In this document: positions 44,494 to 53,334 of the stretch, in pieces
How the letters are laid out: each line of letters opens with the position of its first letter
Position numbering within the stretch: position 1 is the stretch's first letter
IMG/VR virus record: IMGVR_UViG_3300046536_000256
Span: 169,284 to 233,283 of that record
Source: a virus
DNA: 64,000 nucleotides
Reading direction: 5' to 3' (one strand)
Translations under genes and position numbers: made by a program
Notes under the pieces: model-generated
Told to the model about the DNA's origin: nothing
Databases searched by the model: none
Seen by the model: the letters and a program-made list of their open reading frames with translations, nothing else

Positions 44494-44848
44494 TCTTGTA
44501 AATGTCCAACAGTTCTTCTACTCCACGGATACCGGCTTCCATGGTAACCTGCTCGTTGGTACGGTGCTCCATCAAACGCATCAGCGACAGGACGCCATCA
44601 CGAGATGCGGCGTACACCAAGGGTGGGTCTTCCTTATCAATCCACACCATCAGCCAAACGTTCTTGAAGTAATCGGCAGGAACTTCACCCTGCTCATGTG
44701 GACCCAACAACCCCAGACGGCGTAGACACGTACGACGCCCAAGGATTACCTGGCCTTCACGCAGAACACCCACCACAACCTTTTCAGCCGGCACTTCTTT
44801 CTTTAAATCACTAGGACGTCGTTGCATGCCATTCCCCTTCTTGTTCAT
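44486..44848 (-). CDS. Unknown early protein, 120 aa
   Basis: Basic N-terminus (MNKKGNGMQRRPSDLKKE) followed by a strand-rich middle (VVVGVLREGQVILGRR) and a helical C-terminus. Met8 is an alternative start. Overlaps both neighbours by a few bases, so translation is coupled. No known family. Confidence 0.75.
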   Translation of the reverse strand: MNKKGNGMQRRPSDLKKEVPAEKVVVGVLREGQVILGRRTCLRRLGLLGPHEQGEVPADYFKNVWLMVWIDKEDPPLVYAASRDGVLSLMRLMEHRTNEQVTMEAGIRGVEELLDIYKNG

Positions 44849-45168
44849 TCCGCAAGTGTTAAAAGGATTACGTACTTGGTTACCGTGAATGCAAGCAGCC
44901 TACCCGTCAAAGCAGCTCGTCGAATATCAGCCGCCACCCGCACGAGTTCATCCACGGTGTACACCAGAAACATCCCAGCTGCATCCTCATCCAAGTCCAG
45001 CTCGTTATTGATGAATCCACAGGTCATCTCGTAGTGATGACACTCGTCGGTTGCCGCCCACCGCGGTAGTAAGGTGTTGAGAAGATCAACCATACATTCA
45101 GGGGTCAAACCGGCCTGCTCAATTCGATCAGGTATTTCCCCCAAGGGAATAGTTCGTGTAAGGGACAT
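44845..45168 (-). CDS. Unknown early protein, 107 aa
   Basis: Acidic helical protein with ending TKYVILLTLAE. TDECHHYEMTC has clustered Cys/His/Glu residues (about residues 40-50) that could bind a metal, but no defined finger. ATGA overlap with the next gene. Confidence 0.76.
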   Translation of the reverse strand: MSLTRTIPLGEIPDRIEQAGLTPECMVDLLNTLLPRWAATDECHHYEMTCGFINNELDLDEDAAGMFLVYTVDELVRVAADIRRAALTGRLLAFTVTKYVILLTLAE

Positions 45169-45171
45169 TGC

Positions 45172-45753
45172 TCACCCCCGCTGCATCTGCTCACAGTACT
45201 GTTCAACCCGCGCAGACGAAACACCTTGTTCGGTTAGGCTGGCAAAGAACTCTTTGGTGAATTCCTGGTGGACCTTACGCGGAATACCAGAGAACCCGCA
45301 CTCATGGAACAACAGGACCTTGCCAATAAAGGCTTTGATCTTCTGCTCTTCCATCCAGCCTTCAACGACGGAGTTGATGATCTCGTCTTCATCGTCCGGG
45401 TTCCACTTATCGTTCTCACGCAACCACTTCGGGTTAGCCTTGATCTCGATCCCGTAGATCTTGTTGTCGTCCATGATCATGCCATGGTTCCCTTCATCAC
45501 GAAGCTGCTTCATGAGGATAGGGAGGTCGCCCATTTCCCGGAAAGCTTCTTCCAGGAACTTCACCGGATACTTCGCGGTGCACACGTTGTGAATGATGCT
45601 GCGCTGGATGAAGGCAGGGATACCCGGCGTGATCTTCTTGGCCAGCTTCACCAACTTCTTAGGGTTGGTGGTCCAGTTAGCCTGGAAGTAACGCAGCACT
45701 TGGTTTTCTTGCTCTAGGGGCGGAAGGCTTTCATCTACCTTGAACTCGTTCAT
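45172..45753 (-). CDS. Unknown early protein, 193 aa
   Basis: Highly charged helical protein, rich in Glu, Lys and Trp (NPKWLRENDKWNPDDEDE). No membrane segment or catalytic motif. Starts four bases within the stop of the previous gene. Unknown. Confidence 0.78.
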   Translation of the reverse strand: MNEFKVDESLPPLEQENQVLRYFQANWTTNPKKLVKLAKKITPGIPAFIQRSIIHNVCTAKYPVKFLEEAFREMGDLPILMKQLRDEGNHGMIMDDNKIYGIEIKANPKWLRENDKWNPDDEDEIINSVVEGWMEEQKIKAFIGKVLLFHECGFSGIPRKVHQEFTKEFFASLTEQGVSSARVEQYCEQMQRG

Positions 45754-46130
45754 TGCGATTCTTTCCAGTTCTTGATAGCGTTGTGGAAACCTTCGACGAA
45801 GTTGGCGAAGTCCTGGTCACCCGTGATCGGGTGTTCGTTATGCTCATAATACAAGTGGGCTGCTTCGTTGTTTGGGATTACCGTTAACGAGTAACTACCC
45901 AAATGCTCGGGCAGGGCATCTTCAAGGACGATAAGTTCGAAGTCACCGACGTAGTAATCGCCTTCTTTCAACCGGGCGCCGAAGATGTTAGGGCCTACCC
46001 GTGTTGGGAGCACACTAACACTTTTGGCAACCCCCTTGTCATTCGAGAAGTTTACCAGCAGGCTATGGTCAGACGACGGAGCGCCTTCGGTCAGCCCTTC
46101 GCGCCACTTAGCAAATAACTCTTTGTCCAC
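45750..46130 (-). CDS. Unknown early protein, 126 aa
   Basis: Strand-rich middle (GDYYVGDFELIVLED, YSLTVIPNNEAAHLYYE) and a helical end. The N-terminus has MDKELFAKWREG. AGGAGTC lies before the ATG. Function unknown; member of the nine-gene tail of the 48523 operon. Confidence 0.78.
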   Translation of the reverse strand: MDKELFAKWREGLTEGAPSSDHSLLVNFSNDKGVAKSVSVLPTRVGPNIFGARLKEGDYYVGDFELIVLEDALPEHLGSYSLTVIPNNEAAHLYYEHNEHPITGDQDFANFVEGFHNAIKNWKESQ

Positions 46131-46140
46131 GAGGGACTCC

Positions 46141-46530
46141 TTACGAGAAGAGGTGGGTAATCATTTCCGATAGCGTGCGGCCACCAGAAGGTTCAGGACA
46201 CTGCTCTTTGTTCGCCCCAGTGATATTGTTGAAGTGAACATCGGCCAAGGTGTGGGTAACGAAGAACAAACCCTTTTCCATCCCAGCGGTTTCGCTGTAC
46301 ACGACATAAACAGTACGGCTGGCGCTTGGACGATCGGTACTAGCGGCTACCAGCTCTTGACGCCGCAGAATGGTCTTAGCTTGGGTAACCCGATCGACCC
46401 CTTCTTTCAAAAGACCAATGTCAGCGATCTTGAGTTGTGCGCCGGAGAACAACCCCTGCTTCAGCCCACCCAACTCTTCCAGCTTCTCGTTCAACAACGG
46501 GAGGCCGGTTGGAATTTTGTCATTGTTCAT
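46141..46530 (-). CDS. Unknown early protein, 129 aa
   Basis: Starts one base after the stop of the previous gene. N-terminal helix region (LLNEKLEELGGLKQG) then a strand-turn part (SRTVYVVYSETAGMEKGLFF). No family recognised. Co-transcribed early gene. Confidence 0.76.
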   Translation of the reverse strand: MNNDKIPTGLPLLNEKLEELGGLKQGLFSGAQLKIADIGLLKEGVDRVTQAKTILRRQELVAASTDRPSASRTVYVVYSETAGMEKGLFFVTHTLADVHFNNITGANKEQCPEPSGGRTLSEMITHLFS

Positions 46531-46531
46531 T

Positions 46532-46759
46532 TCAAAGCCCTTGTCTAATTTTGTCTTCGCGCCGAACGATGATCATTTGCAATTCGCTAATACGGATCAC
46601 CGCGCTTTCACGATCAATGTACGTTGCCATCATGTCGATGGAGTTACGGAGGGTTACAATTTGTTTCTTAAGGATGGCGAGTTCCGTCAACTCCTGCATG
46701 CCCGGCATCGTGTTGCCTTTCCGTTCACGGTACGGATGGATATCGACTACTTGTCCCAA
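46532..46759 (-). CDS. Helical-hairpin early protein, MGQVV paralogue A, 75 aa
   Basis: Begins MGQVVDIHPYRERKG, then MQELTELAILKKQIVTLRN and DRESAVIRISELQMII. Shares the N-terminal MGQVV and the MQEL helix with the next gene, so the two arose by tandem duplication. Likely a coiled-coil dimer. Function unknown. Confidence 0.78.
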   Translation of the reverse strand: MGQVVDIHPYRERKGNTMPGMQELTELAILKKQIVTLRNSIDMMATYIDRESAVIRISELQMIIVRREDKIRQGL

Positions 46760-46760
46760 T

Positions 46761-47027
46761 TTAACATTCCTTATAGTTGCCGGGTATTAAACGATCCTTG
46801 GGCGCCGATAAACCAACGCTAAGGAAATAGTACACGCGCCGTTCATTAACCTCTTCTATCAGTTCATTAGCCCGCTTCAGGATTTCCGCCCGATAGGCAA
46901 AAGACATCGTGGGTCTGAGTGACGCGAACAGTTGCTCCGCCCGGAAGATCAATAATCCGATTGCTTGCAACTCCTGCATGCGCTTGAGATCGCAATAGAT
47001 ATTCTTAAGCGGAACAACCTGTCCCAT
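46761..47027 (-). CDS. Helical-hairpin early protein, MGQVV paralogue B, 88 aa
   Basis: Begins MGQVVPLKNIYCDLK, then MQELQAIGLLIFRAEQLF and YRAEILKRANELIEEVNERR, with a longer C-terminus than paralogue A (residues 66-88). One base separates the two genes. GGAGGG lies upstream of its ATG. Confidence 0.78.
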   Translation of the reverse strand: MGQVVPLKNIYCDLKRMQELQAIGLLIFRAEQLFASLRPTMSFAYRAEILKRANELIEEVNERRVYYFLSVGLSAPKDRLIPGNYKEC

Positions 47028-47036
47028 AACCCCTCC

Positions 47037-47231
47037 TTACTTGTAAAAATGGATAATAACCAACACAACATAAAACAGATATACCAGCAAAGCGAACGCA
47101 CCAATGAAGGCGGTAATAAAACGGGCAACATGTACAAACAAACTGTTATCCACTTTACCGAACCGCTTCCACCAGTACCACGCACCCCCTGAACAAAAGA
47201 GGACGAGTAAGGTCATATAGACGAACTGCAT
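47037..47231 (-). CDS. Two-pass membrane protein, 64 aa
   Basis: I start at ATG 47231, which overlaps the upstream stop as TGATG; an earlier GTG at 47255 has no binding site. Two hydrophobic segments (residues 2-20, FVYMTLLVLFCSGGAWYWW, and 35-62, FITAFIGAFALLVYLFYVV) with a basic loop (KRFGKV) facing the cytoplasm. Size and shape would suit a small holin or an early membrane effector; early placement argues against lysis timing. Confidence 0.72.
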   Translation of the reverse strand: MQFVYMTLLVLFCSGGAWYWWKRFGKVDNSLFVHVARFITAFIGAFALLVYLFYVVLVIIHFYK

Positions 47232-48523
47232 CAGAACTTCGCCTGTTCGATCCACTCTGCATTGCAGGCAAAGAACTCTTCCGGAGATTTATACTCCTGA
47301 GTAACTTCACCGTTTTCCCAGATCTTGAGGTTAGCCGACATGAAGTTGGCCTGTACCTTGTTACCACGCTTCGACAACAACCGACCGAGATCGTTGATGT
47401 CTTCTTTCTCCAGCGCGTAGAGCGGACAGAAGTTCGTTTGTTCGCCAACCTTCCAGTTTACGAAGAGGGCGATGTCACGGTTGAACTTCGGTGTCTTCGA
47501 AAGGTAGATCGCCGGCAAGCCAAGTTCAGCCAGATCGTCGACGTCACCCACGAAAGGAATACCGCCCACATTACTAACCGCCAACCGACCGTAGTTCCTT
47601 TCATCGATGATCACCGGTTGGCACAGCTTTTGTGCCACGTCCATGTTGGCTTGGTTCGTCATTTCCTGACTCCCCGGTGTCGGGACGATCTGAGGGATCT
47701 CGTCTATGACAAGAGGGGCCAGATCCACATAACGACGCAAGACGTTGTAAAGACCGCCTTGCTCATGAACCCACCTTTCCAACGCCACAGCCCGACCGCC
47801 CTCTGAAGCGTTTTCGAGTTTCCTCATCACTTCTTCAAGGGTGAGGTTTGTGAGTGGATTGGTGGCTACCCGTGGGCGAATGGGATCATCACCATCGAAG
47901 TCCAGATTAGGTCGCTCAGGATCAATGATGGCTTTACTTGAAAGCACGGCGTGCGCAGCCAAGTAGGCAGGACTGGTTTTATCCACCCCTTTCAACAGTT
48001 CAGTGATAGAGTCGTCGTCGTTGATATCCAGACGAGGGACATGTCTCTCGCCAATCCACCGGCGTCGCTCAGCGAACTCGCTACGAGGCGAGATTCCGTT
48101 ATCACTGTCCTTCTTCGCCTGCTCAATGATCGGGTAGAGGCTCTCCGGCAAAGGCTGCTGCAAGTAGTGCTTGGCGGTATCCCGGATCTGCTGTATGCGC
48201 CGAGGGTCCAGTTCGTCAGGGAACGCACAGACAAAACTGATTTCTTCACCAGCAACCAACAGACGGTGAATAAACAGCCCGCGACGCGTGGTAACGTACA
48301 CTACCAGATTACCGGTGCATTCGTGCTTGTTCCGCACTACCAGCGCGATATGAGCAAGGGTGTTGTTGCGGGTATCAACCAGCGTACGGAGATAACGATC
48401 ACCCTCATTCAAAGCCGGCGGGGTGAAGTCGTACTCGTCGTACGGAATGCCATCGCTGTCACGTCCCTTCGCGCACTTGTAGTCCATGTAAGGGTTCCTT
48501 ACTTCATTATTCTCGTGTGCCAT
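47231..48523 (-). CDS. Unknown early protein, 430 aa
   Basis: First gene of the longest early operon, 50 bases downstream of the promoter at 48573, with AGGAAAATTACACC before the ATG. Soluble, acidic, no membrane segment. Stretches such as HIALVVRNKHECTGNLVVYVTTRRGLFI resemble a beta-sheet core but match no family I know. By position among the first and most expressed phage proteins. Confidence 0.8.
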   Translation of the reverse strand: MAHENNEVRNPYMDYKCAKGRDSDGIPYDEYDFTPPALNEGDRYLRTLVDTRNNTLAHIALVVRNKHECTGNLVVYVTTRRGLFIHRLLVAGEEISFVCAFPDELDPRRIQQIRDTAKHYLQQPLPESLYPIIEQAKKDSDNGISPRSEFAERRRWIGERHVPRLDINDDDSITELLKGVDKTSPAYLAAHAVLSSKAIIDPERPNLDFDGDDPIRPRVATNPLTNLTLEEVMRKLENASEGGRAVALERWVHEQGGLYNVLRRYVDLAPLVIDEIPQIVPTPGSQEMTNQANMDVAQKLCQPVIIDERNYGRLAVSNVGGIPFVGDVDDLAELGLPAIYLSKTPKFNRDIALFVNWKVGEQTNFCPLYALEKEDINDLGRLLSKRGNKVQANFMSANLKIWENGEVTQEYKSPEEFFACNAEWIEQAKF

Positions 48524-48572
48524 GGTGTAATTTTCCTAAGAGAATGAAAAGACATGAATGGGTCTTACAGGA

Positions 48573-48592
48573 TAATAATGTAGGTTTGAAAT
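48573..48592 (-). promoter_or_regulatory. Early-type promoter, degenerate core
   Basis: Minus strand TTATTTCAAACCTACATTAT: close to TTTCAGACCTATATTAC with three changes. It faces the 48523 operon. Confidence 0.6.
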
Positions 48593-48672
48593 AACATACA
48601 GATTAACAGTATTTAAACCCTAGTGATTTTATGCTTCACCCCACCCACCCAGTAATTATCTGTGGATTTCCT

Positions 48673-49260
48673 ATGACCTTCCCAAACCAACAATTGTTTT
48701 TGGAACGGTTCGTCGCTACTAATAAAGTCAGATATAGTGATAAACCACAATTCGTCAACTTGCTAAACAGTCTGACCCTGGACGCAATCACCTTCAGCAA
48801 TCCTCGTAAAGAAACTCTTCCGTCGGGCGAGGTTAAGCACCTCACCGATATGGCTGTTCCTGGGGCTTTCAATGCCTTTAACCAGAAGTTCCTCCCGGGT
48901 AACTACCCCGATCACGGTGTGGCTATGTTGGTTTCCCCGGACCCCCTGAGTACCGATGACTTACCCAAGGAGTTAACTCCCGGGATTTACTGGCAGTTCA
49001 CTGGGGTTGGCGAAGAGAAGCAAGGTGCTGTTCTTGTCCCCAAGGACGGCAAAAACGAACCGGCTATTATTGCGCTTATTAAACAAAATTGCCTGTTTGA
49101 CTTGCAGGATGCGGACATCACGGTCAGTGGCGATCTCTCTTCCGTCACGCTTGACTCCGCGACCATTGTCGGCTCACTCCTCGTGGTAGAAAGTCTCGGC
49201 ATACCAGCCAATGCAGTCTACGACGGTACCTACACTTTTGACGGGACACTCACCTACTAA
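48673..49260 (+). CDS. Tail-associated protein candidate, 195 aa
   Basis: I choose ATG 48673 (MTFPNQQLFL), with GTGGAT upstream; the frame is open from ATG 48631, which has TATG but no binding site. The C-terminal third (DADITVSGDLSSVTLDSATIV) has a repeating beta-strand pattern as in trimeric fibre stalks. Lies 97 bases before the large fibre gene. Function unproven. Confidence 0.65.
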   Translation: MTFPNQQLFLERFVATNKVRYSDKPQFVNLLNSLTLDAITFSNPRKETLPSGEVKHLTDMAVPGAFNAFNQKFLPGNYPDHGVAMLVSPDPLSTDDLPKELTPGIYWQFTGVGEEKQGAVLVPKDGKNEPAIIALIKQNCLFDLQDADITVSGDLSSVTLDSATIVGSLLVVESLGIPANAVYDGTYTFDGTLTY

Positions 49261-49357
49261 AGACAGGGGTTCTCGGAATAAGGAATCCAGAGCGGGCGGG
49301 TTGCAATATCACACCATTTCGTTTCACCCCGATTTAACACCTTAAAGGAATCGACTC

Positions 49358-52300
49358 ATGGCTGACATTACCGACGAGAGCGTATTTGATCCAGTACCGC
49401 TCATCGAAGTTGGGCAAAAAGTAAAAGGCGGTGCTGATGGGCCAGCAAACACCCCGCTCGTTGTGCTGGCTAACCGTACCAAGTACCTGAAGGATCAACT
49501 GGAATCGTTGATCAGTGCCGGTATAAATGTCATTGGTAGCTTGAGCAGTGTGGACGATCTGCACGCTATCGACACCACCAACATGGCTGTGGGTTCGGCT
49601 TATTTTGCCGAAGGCCAGTTGTGGGCGTGGAACTTGATTGAGTGGGTGGGTTCTGGCTCCTTGCTGGGTCCACGCGGTATCAACGTCTTGGGTTCTTGGG
49701 ATGACGCAACCCCGCTCCCAGACCCAACCGCTAACAAGGCGGGTGATGCTTACACTTGGAACGGTGATGTTTGGCTTCTTGTCCCACAGCCAGGCGGCTG
49801 GGTCAACATCGGTCTGAGAGGCGTCGCTGGTAAGAGTGCTTACGAGTCCGCCGTTGATAATGGCGAGACTGGATCTGAGATTGAATGGCTGGGTAACTTG
49901 GTTGGTAAAAGTGCCTATCAATCTTGGCTGGATCTGGGTCACATTGGTAGCGAAGCCGACTTCTTAACGGGTCTGAGAGGTGCCTCTGCTTACGACACTT
50001 GGATCGGTGAAGGTAACGTCGGTAATCCTGGCGCTTTCTTGGCTGCATTGAAAGGTGAGAGCGGTACCGTTAAGGTCTTGGGTAGTTTCGACAACCTGGC
50101 TGAGCTGTACGCTCTTCCAACCCAAGGTCTTGCTGATGGCTCTGGGTACTTCGCTGAAGGTCAGCTGTGGGTTTGGAACTTGATCGAATGGATCGGTTCT
50201 GGCTCGCTGTTGGGACCCCGTGGTATTACCTTGCTCGGCACCTGGCCTAACGGTCCAGCCTTGCCGGACGTTAGCTCTTCGGCGGTAGGTGATGCCTACA
50301 TGTGGAGGAGTGATATCTGGTTGCTGGTTCCGGGTTACGACGGCACCGCCCCACCAGTAGGCGAAGATCCACCACTACCGATCTGGGTGTCGATTGGTCT
50401 GGAAGGTCCGGTGGGTCAAAGTGCTTATGAAGCCGCTGTTGAAGTTGGCTTCGCTGGCACCAAGCCCCAGTGGCTGGCATCGTTAATCGGTAAGTCTGCT
50501 TATCAAACGTGGTTGGACTTAGGTAACGTTGGCGACCGGCAAGCGTTTCTCAACACACTGGTCTCTACCGAACCGGGTCCTCGTGGCCTTGAAGGCCCAG
50601 CTAAAGCACCTTTTGAAGTGATGGGTTCCAAGGCATCCGTTGGTCAGCTTCCTACTCCGGGTACCGCTGACGAAGCCTGGTATGTGGGTAGCCACCTGTA
50701 CGTTTGGGTAACGACTCAAACCCAGTATGTCGACTTGGGTTCTGTGGGCGGTCTGTCCGCTTACGAACTGGCGGTATCGGATGGTTTCGGTGGTAACCTA
50801 CAACAGTGGCTCGACTCGCTTAAGTCGACTGTTGCGGGTCCTATCGGTCCTCGTGGTCAAAACCTGAACGTTAAGGGTACCGTTCCAAACCAAAGCGCTT
50901 TGGGGAATATTCAAGGTGTCGTTGAACAGGACGCTTACGCACTGGCTGATACCGGTGATCTGTGGGTCTTTGTCGACGCTGCTTGGAAGAACCTCGGTCC
51001 CTTCCGTGGTAAGAGCATCTACCAGGTTTGGTTGGATAATGGGCACAGCGGTGATGAGGCTACTTACTTAGCATCGTTGCAAGGTCGTAATGGTACCAAC
51101 GGTGTCAACATCATCGTCAAAGGTTCGGTCGCTACCTTCACTGCACTGACCGCCACACCTGCCGAACAAGATGTGTACTCGGTTCGTGACGAGAACACTC
51201 TCTACGCTTACGTGGGCGGTGGCTGGATTCCGCTGGGTACCTTTAAGGGTGCTGATGGCGCTCCTGGCACTGACGGCGCTAACGGCTCTTCTATCACAAT
51301 CGTCAAGGTCCTGACTCCTGGTGATCAGGCTGTACCGGACCCAGTGGCGAACGCAGGTAAAGCCTACGTTGACCTGAACGGTCATATCCAGCTTTCCATT
51401 GGCGGGGTGTGGCTGGACAGTGGTCCTGTCGGCGCTACGGGTGACCGCGGTCCTCAGGGTCACGGGGTTAACCTGCGTGGTACCGTTACTGGTCCAACCT
51501 ACCTCCCTCGTGTGGATCAGGGCGCTGTAGACGGTGACGGCTACTTCATCGAAAGCAGCAAGCTGCTCTACGTGATGACCGACGGTCAGTGGGAAGGTCC
51601 GTTCGACATCATCGGTCCTGAAGGTCCTCCTGGCGCAGACGGCGAGAAAGGTGAAGCCGGTACTTCGATTAACATCTTGGGTGCTTACCCTACGCTGGCT
51701 GATCTGGCAACGGCTCATCCAACAGGTAACTTGGGTGATGGCTATCTGGTTGGTAACAACCTGGCTATCTGGACTACCGCTAACGGCGGTGAGTGGATTG
51801 ACATCGGTCTGGTCCGTGGTCCTCAGGGTATCCAAGGGGTTCAAGGTCCTATCGGTATCGGTAAGAAAGGCGACAAGGGTGATAAAGGTTCGTCCTGGAT
51901 TACTCTGCCTGCTGGCGTTGATGAGCCGGGTCTTGGTTTCACTGGTAACATCGGTGACTGGGCCGTCTCGGATACCTTCAAGGTCTACTACAAGTCGGCT
52001 GTAACTGGCTGGACTTACTGGGGTCGTTTGGTAGCGGGTGATGTTAACTCGCCGTTGCTGTCTGTCGGTAAAGTAGTGCGGCTGGGCAACGAGTGGGTAC
52101 CGCTGTTGGTAGACGAAGCACCCGCAATGATCAACGGTAAGGTTTACGTTCGTTCGTTGAAGGCTGGTTCTACTACCAATGAAGGTGAGTGGACTGAGTT
52201 GGTATTCCCGCCTCAAATCAGCGAACCTGCTGCTGATGGGCAACCGTATATGCGCATGCGTGCTAACGGGCAACCTGTTGGTAGCTGGGCGTTGTACACC

Positions 52301-53266
52301 GCTCCTACGTTGGCTAGTTTGGGGGGTGTGCCGACTTCGGCGTTGGGTACCACGGTTGCGCAACTTGTGGCTGGTGTTGTTCCTGCAAGTCAGCTGCCTA
52401 GCTACGTCGATGACGTTCTGGAGTTTGCTAACCAAGCGGCCTTCCCTGCTACTGGTGAGTCCGGGAAGATCTACATTTCCCTTGCAACGAACGCCCAGTT
52501 CCGTTGGTCGGGCAGTGTCTATATCGGGTTGGTGGCGTCGCCTGGAACCACGGATGCTGTAGTAGAAGGGGCGACTAACCTCTACTTCACGCAAGCTCGA
52601 GTTCGGTCGACACCTCTGACTGGGTTTAGCCTGGCTACTAACAGCGCTGTTGTGGCGACAGACACCGTGATCACGGCGTTCGGTAAGGTGCAAGCGCAGA
52701 TCAACGCGTTCGTACCTGGTTTTGCCGATACCCCGGTAGACACTAACCTCTACGCTCGTAAAGGTGATCACACTTGGTCTATCATCACCCCGGGCTTTGC
52801 GGACACCCCATCGGACACCAACCTGTACCTCCGTAAGGGGGACCACACTTGGTCGTTGTACACCGGCGTTACCGCACCGGCTAACGATGGCCACCAGTGG
52901 ATCTACAAAGCCAGCGCTTGGGCGTCGTTCGATCGTTACGATCTGCCAGTTCAGGCGATCTCTGCGACGGCCACCGTTGACCCAGCCACCAACCTATTTG
53001 CTAAAGTGGATAACAGTGCGGCTACTGCCAAAACTATCACCTTGGGCGATGGTCCAAAAGCTGGTGGTGCAATCGGTGCTCGCGCGCTGACTGTGGTCAT
53101 GAAAATCAACGGTGCTGCGGGTGTCATTACCTTTGCTGCTACTGGTGCAACAGTACTGGTTTGGAACGGTGGGTCTCCACCTACCCTGACCGGTAGCCGC
53201 ACGATCCTTACCTTCCTTTGGGACGGCGTGGAATGGACTGGTGCGTCTGGTGCTGTAGTGCCTTAA
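49358..53266 (+). CDS. Long tail fibre with repeated modules and collagen-like segment
   Basis: 1302 residues with AAAGGAATCGACTC before the ATG. Residues about 48-230 and 232-410 are a tandem duplication (GSAYFAEGQLWAWNLIEW against GSGYFAEGQLWVWNLIEW; GKSAYQSWLDLGHIG against GKSAYQTWLDLGNVG). More GxSAYE..W/L units and Gly-x-y stretches follow (GPQGIQGVQGPIGIGKKGDK near 825-845). DAVVEGATNLYFTQARVR near 1070-1085 is a fibre motif seen in other phage tail proteins. The C-terminus is beta-rich. Such proteins trimerise and reach for the host surface; receptor specificity probably lies in the C-terminal 250 residues. Followed by a terminator and an adhesin gene. Confidence 0.85.
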   Translation: MADITDESVFDPVPLIEVGQKVKGGADGPANTPLVVLANRTKYLKDQLESLISAGINVIGSLSSVDDLHAIDTTNMAVGSAYFAEGQLWAWNLIEWVGSGSLLGPRGINVLGSWDDATPLPDPTANKAGDAYTWNGDVWLLVPQPGGWVNIGLRGVAGKSAYESAVDNGETGSEIEWLGNLVGKSAYQSWLDLGHIGSEADFLTGLRGASAYDTWIGEGNVGNPGAFLAALKGESGTVKVLGSFDNLAELYALPTQGLADGSGYFAEGQLWVWNLIEWIGSGSLLGPRGITLLGTWPNGPALPDVSSSAVGDAYMWRSDIWLLVPGYDGTAPPVGEDPPLPIWVSIGLEGPVGQSAYEAAVEVGFAGTKPQWLASLIGKSAYQTWLDLGNVGDRQAFLNTLVSTEPGPRGLEGPAKAPFEVMGSKASVGQLPTPGTADEAWYVGSHLYVWVTTQTQYVDLGSVGGLSAYELAVSDGFGGNLQQWLDSLKSTVAGPIGPRGQNLNVKGTVPNQSALGNIQGVVEQDAYALADTGDLWVFVDAAWKNLGPFRGKSIYQVWLDNGHSGDEATYLASLQGRNGTNGVNIIVKGSVATFTALTATPAEQDVYSVRDENTLYAYVGGGWIPLGTFKGADGAPGTDGANGSSITIVKVLTPGDQAVPDPVANAGKAYVDLNGHIQLSIGGVWLDSGPVGATGDRGPQGHGVNLRGTVTGPTYLPRVDQGAVDGDGYFIESSKLLYVMTDGQWEGPFDIIGPEGPPGADGEKGEAGTSINILGAYPTLADLATAHPTGNLGDGYLVGNNLAIWTTANGGEWIDIGLVRGPQGIQGVQGPIGIGKKGDKGDKGSSWITLPAGVDEPGLGFTGNIGDWAVSDTFKVYYKSAVTGWTYWGRLVAGDVNSPLLSVGKVVRLGNEWVPLLVDEAPAMINGKVYVRSLKAGSTTNEGEWTELVFPPQISEPAADGQPYMRMRANGQPVGSWALYTAPTLASLGGVPTSALGTTVAQLVAGVVPASQLPSYVDDVLEFANQAAFPATGESGKIYISLATNAQFRWSGSVYIGLVASPGTTDAVVEGATNLYFTQARVRSTPLTGFSLATNSAVVATDTVITAFGKVQAQINAFVPGFADTPVDTNLYARKGDHTWSIITPGFADTPSDTNLYLRKGDHTWSLYTGVTAPANDGHQWIYKASAWASFDRYDLPVQAISATATVDPATNLFAKVDNSAATAKTITLGDGPKAGGAIGARALTVVMKINGAAGVITFAATGATVLVWNGGSPPTLTGSRTILTFLWDGVEWTGASGAVVP

Positions 53267-53271
53267 CCATA

Positions 53272-53309
53272 ACGCATGCGGCCTCCCTTCGGGGAGGTCT
53301 GTATGCGTG
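53272..53309 (+). terminator. Hairpin terminator after tail fibre
   Basis: Nested stem: ACGCAT..ATGCGT outer, CCTCCC-TTCG-GGGAGG inner, starting five bases after the fibre stop. No T tract. Confidence 0.6.
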
Positions 53310-53334
53310 ACACTTATTGACTCGGTGAATCAAG

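Noticed and set aside
51068-52894. 608-codon frame antisense to the tail fibre
   Set aside because: Low-quality composition rich in Arg/Thr/Ser, no binding site, mirrors the codon bias of the fibre gene.
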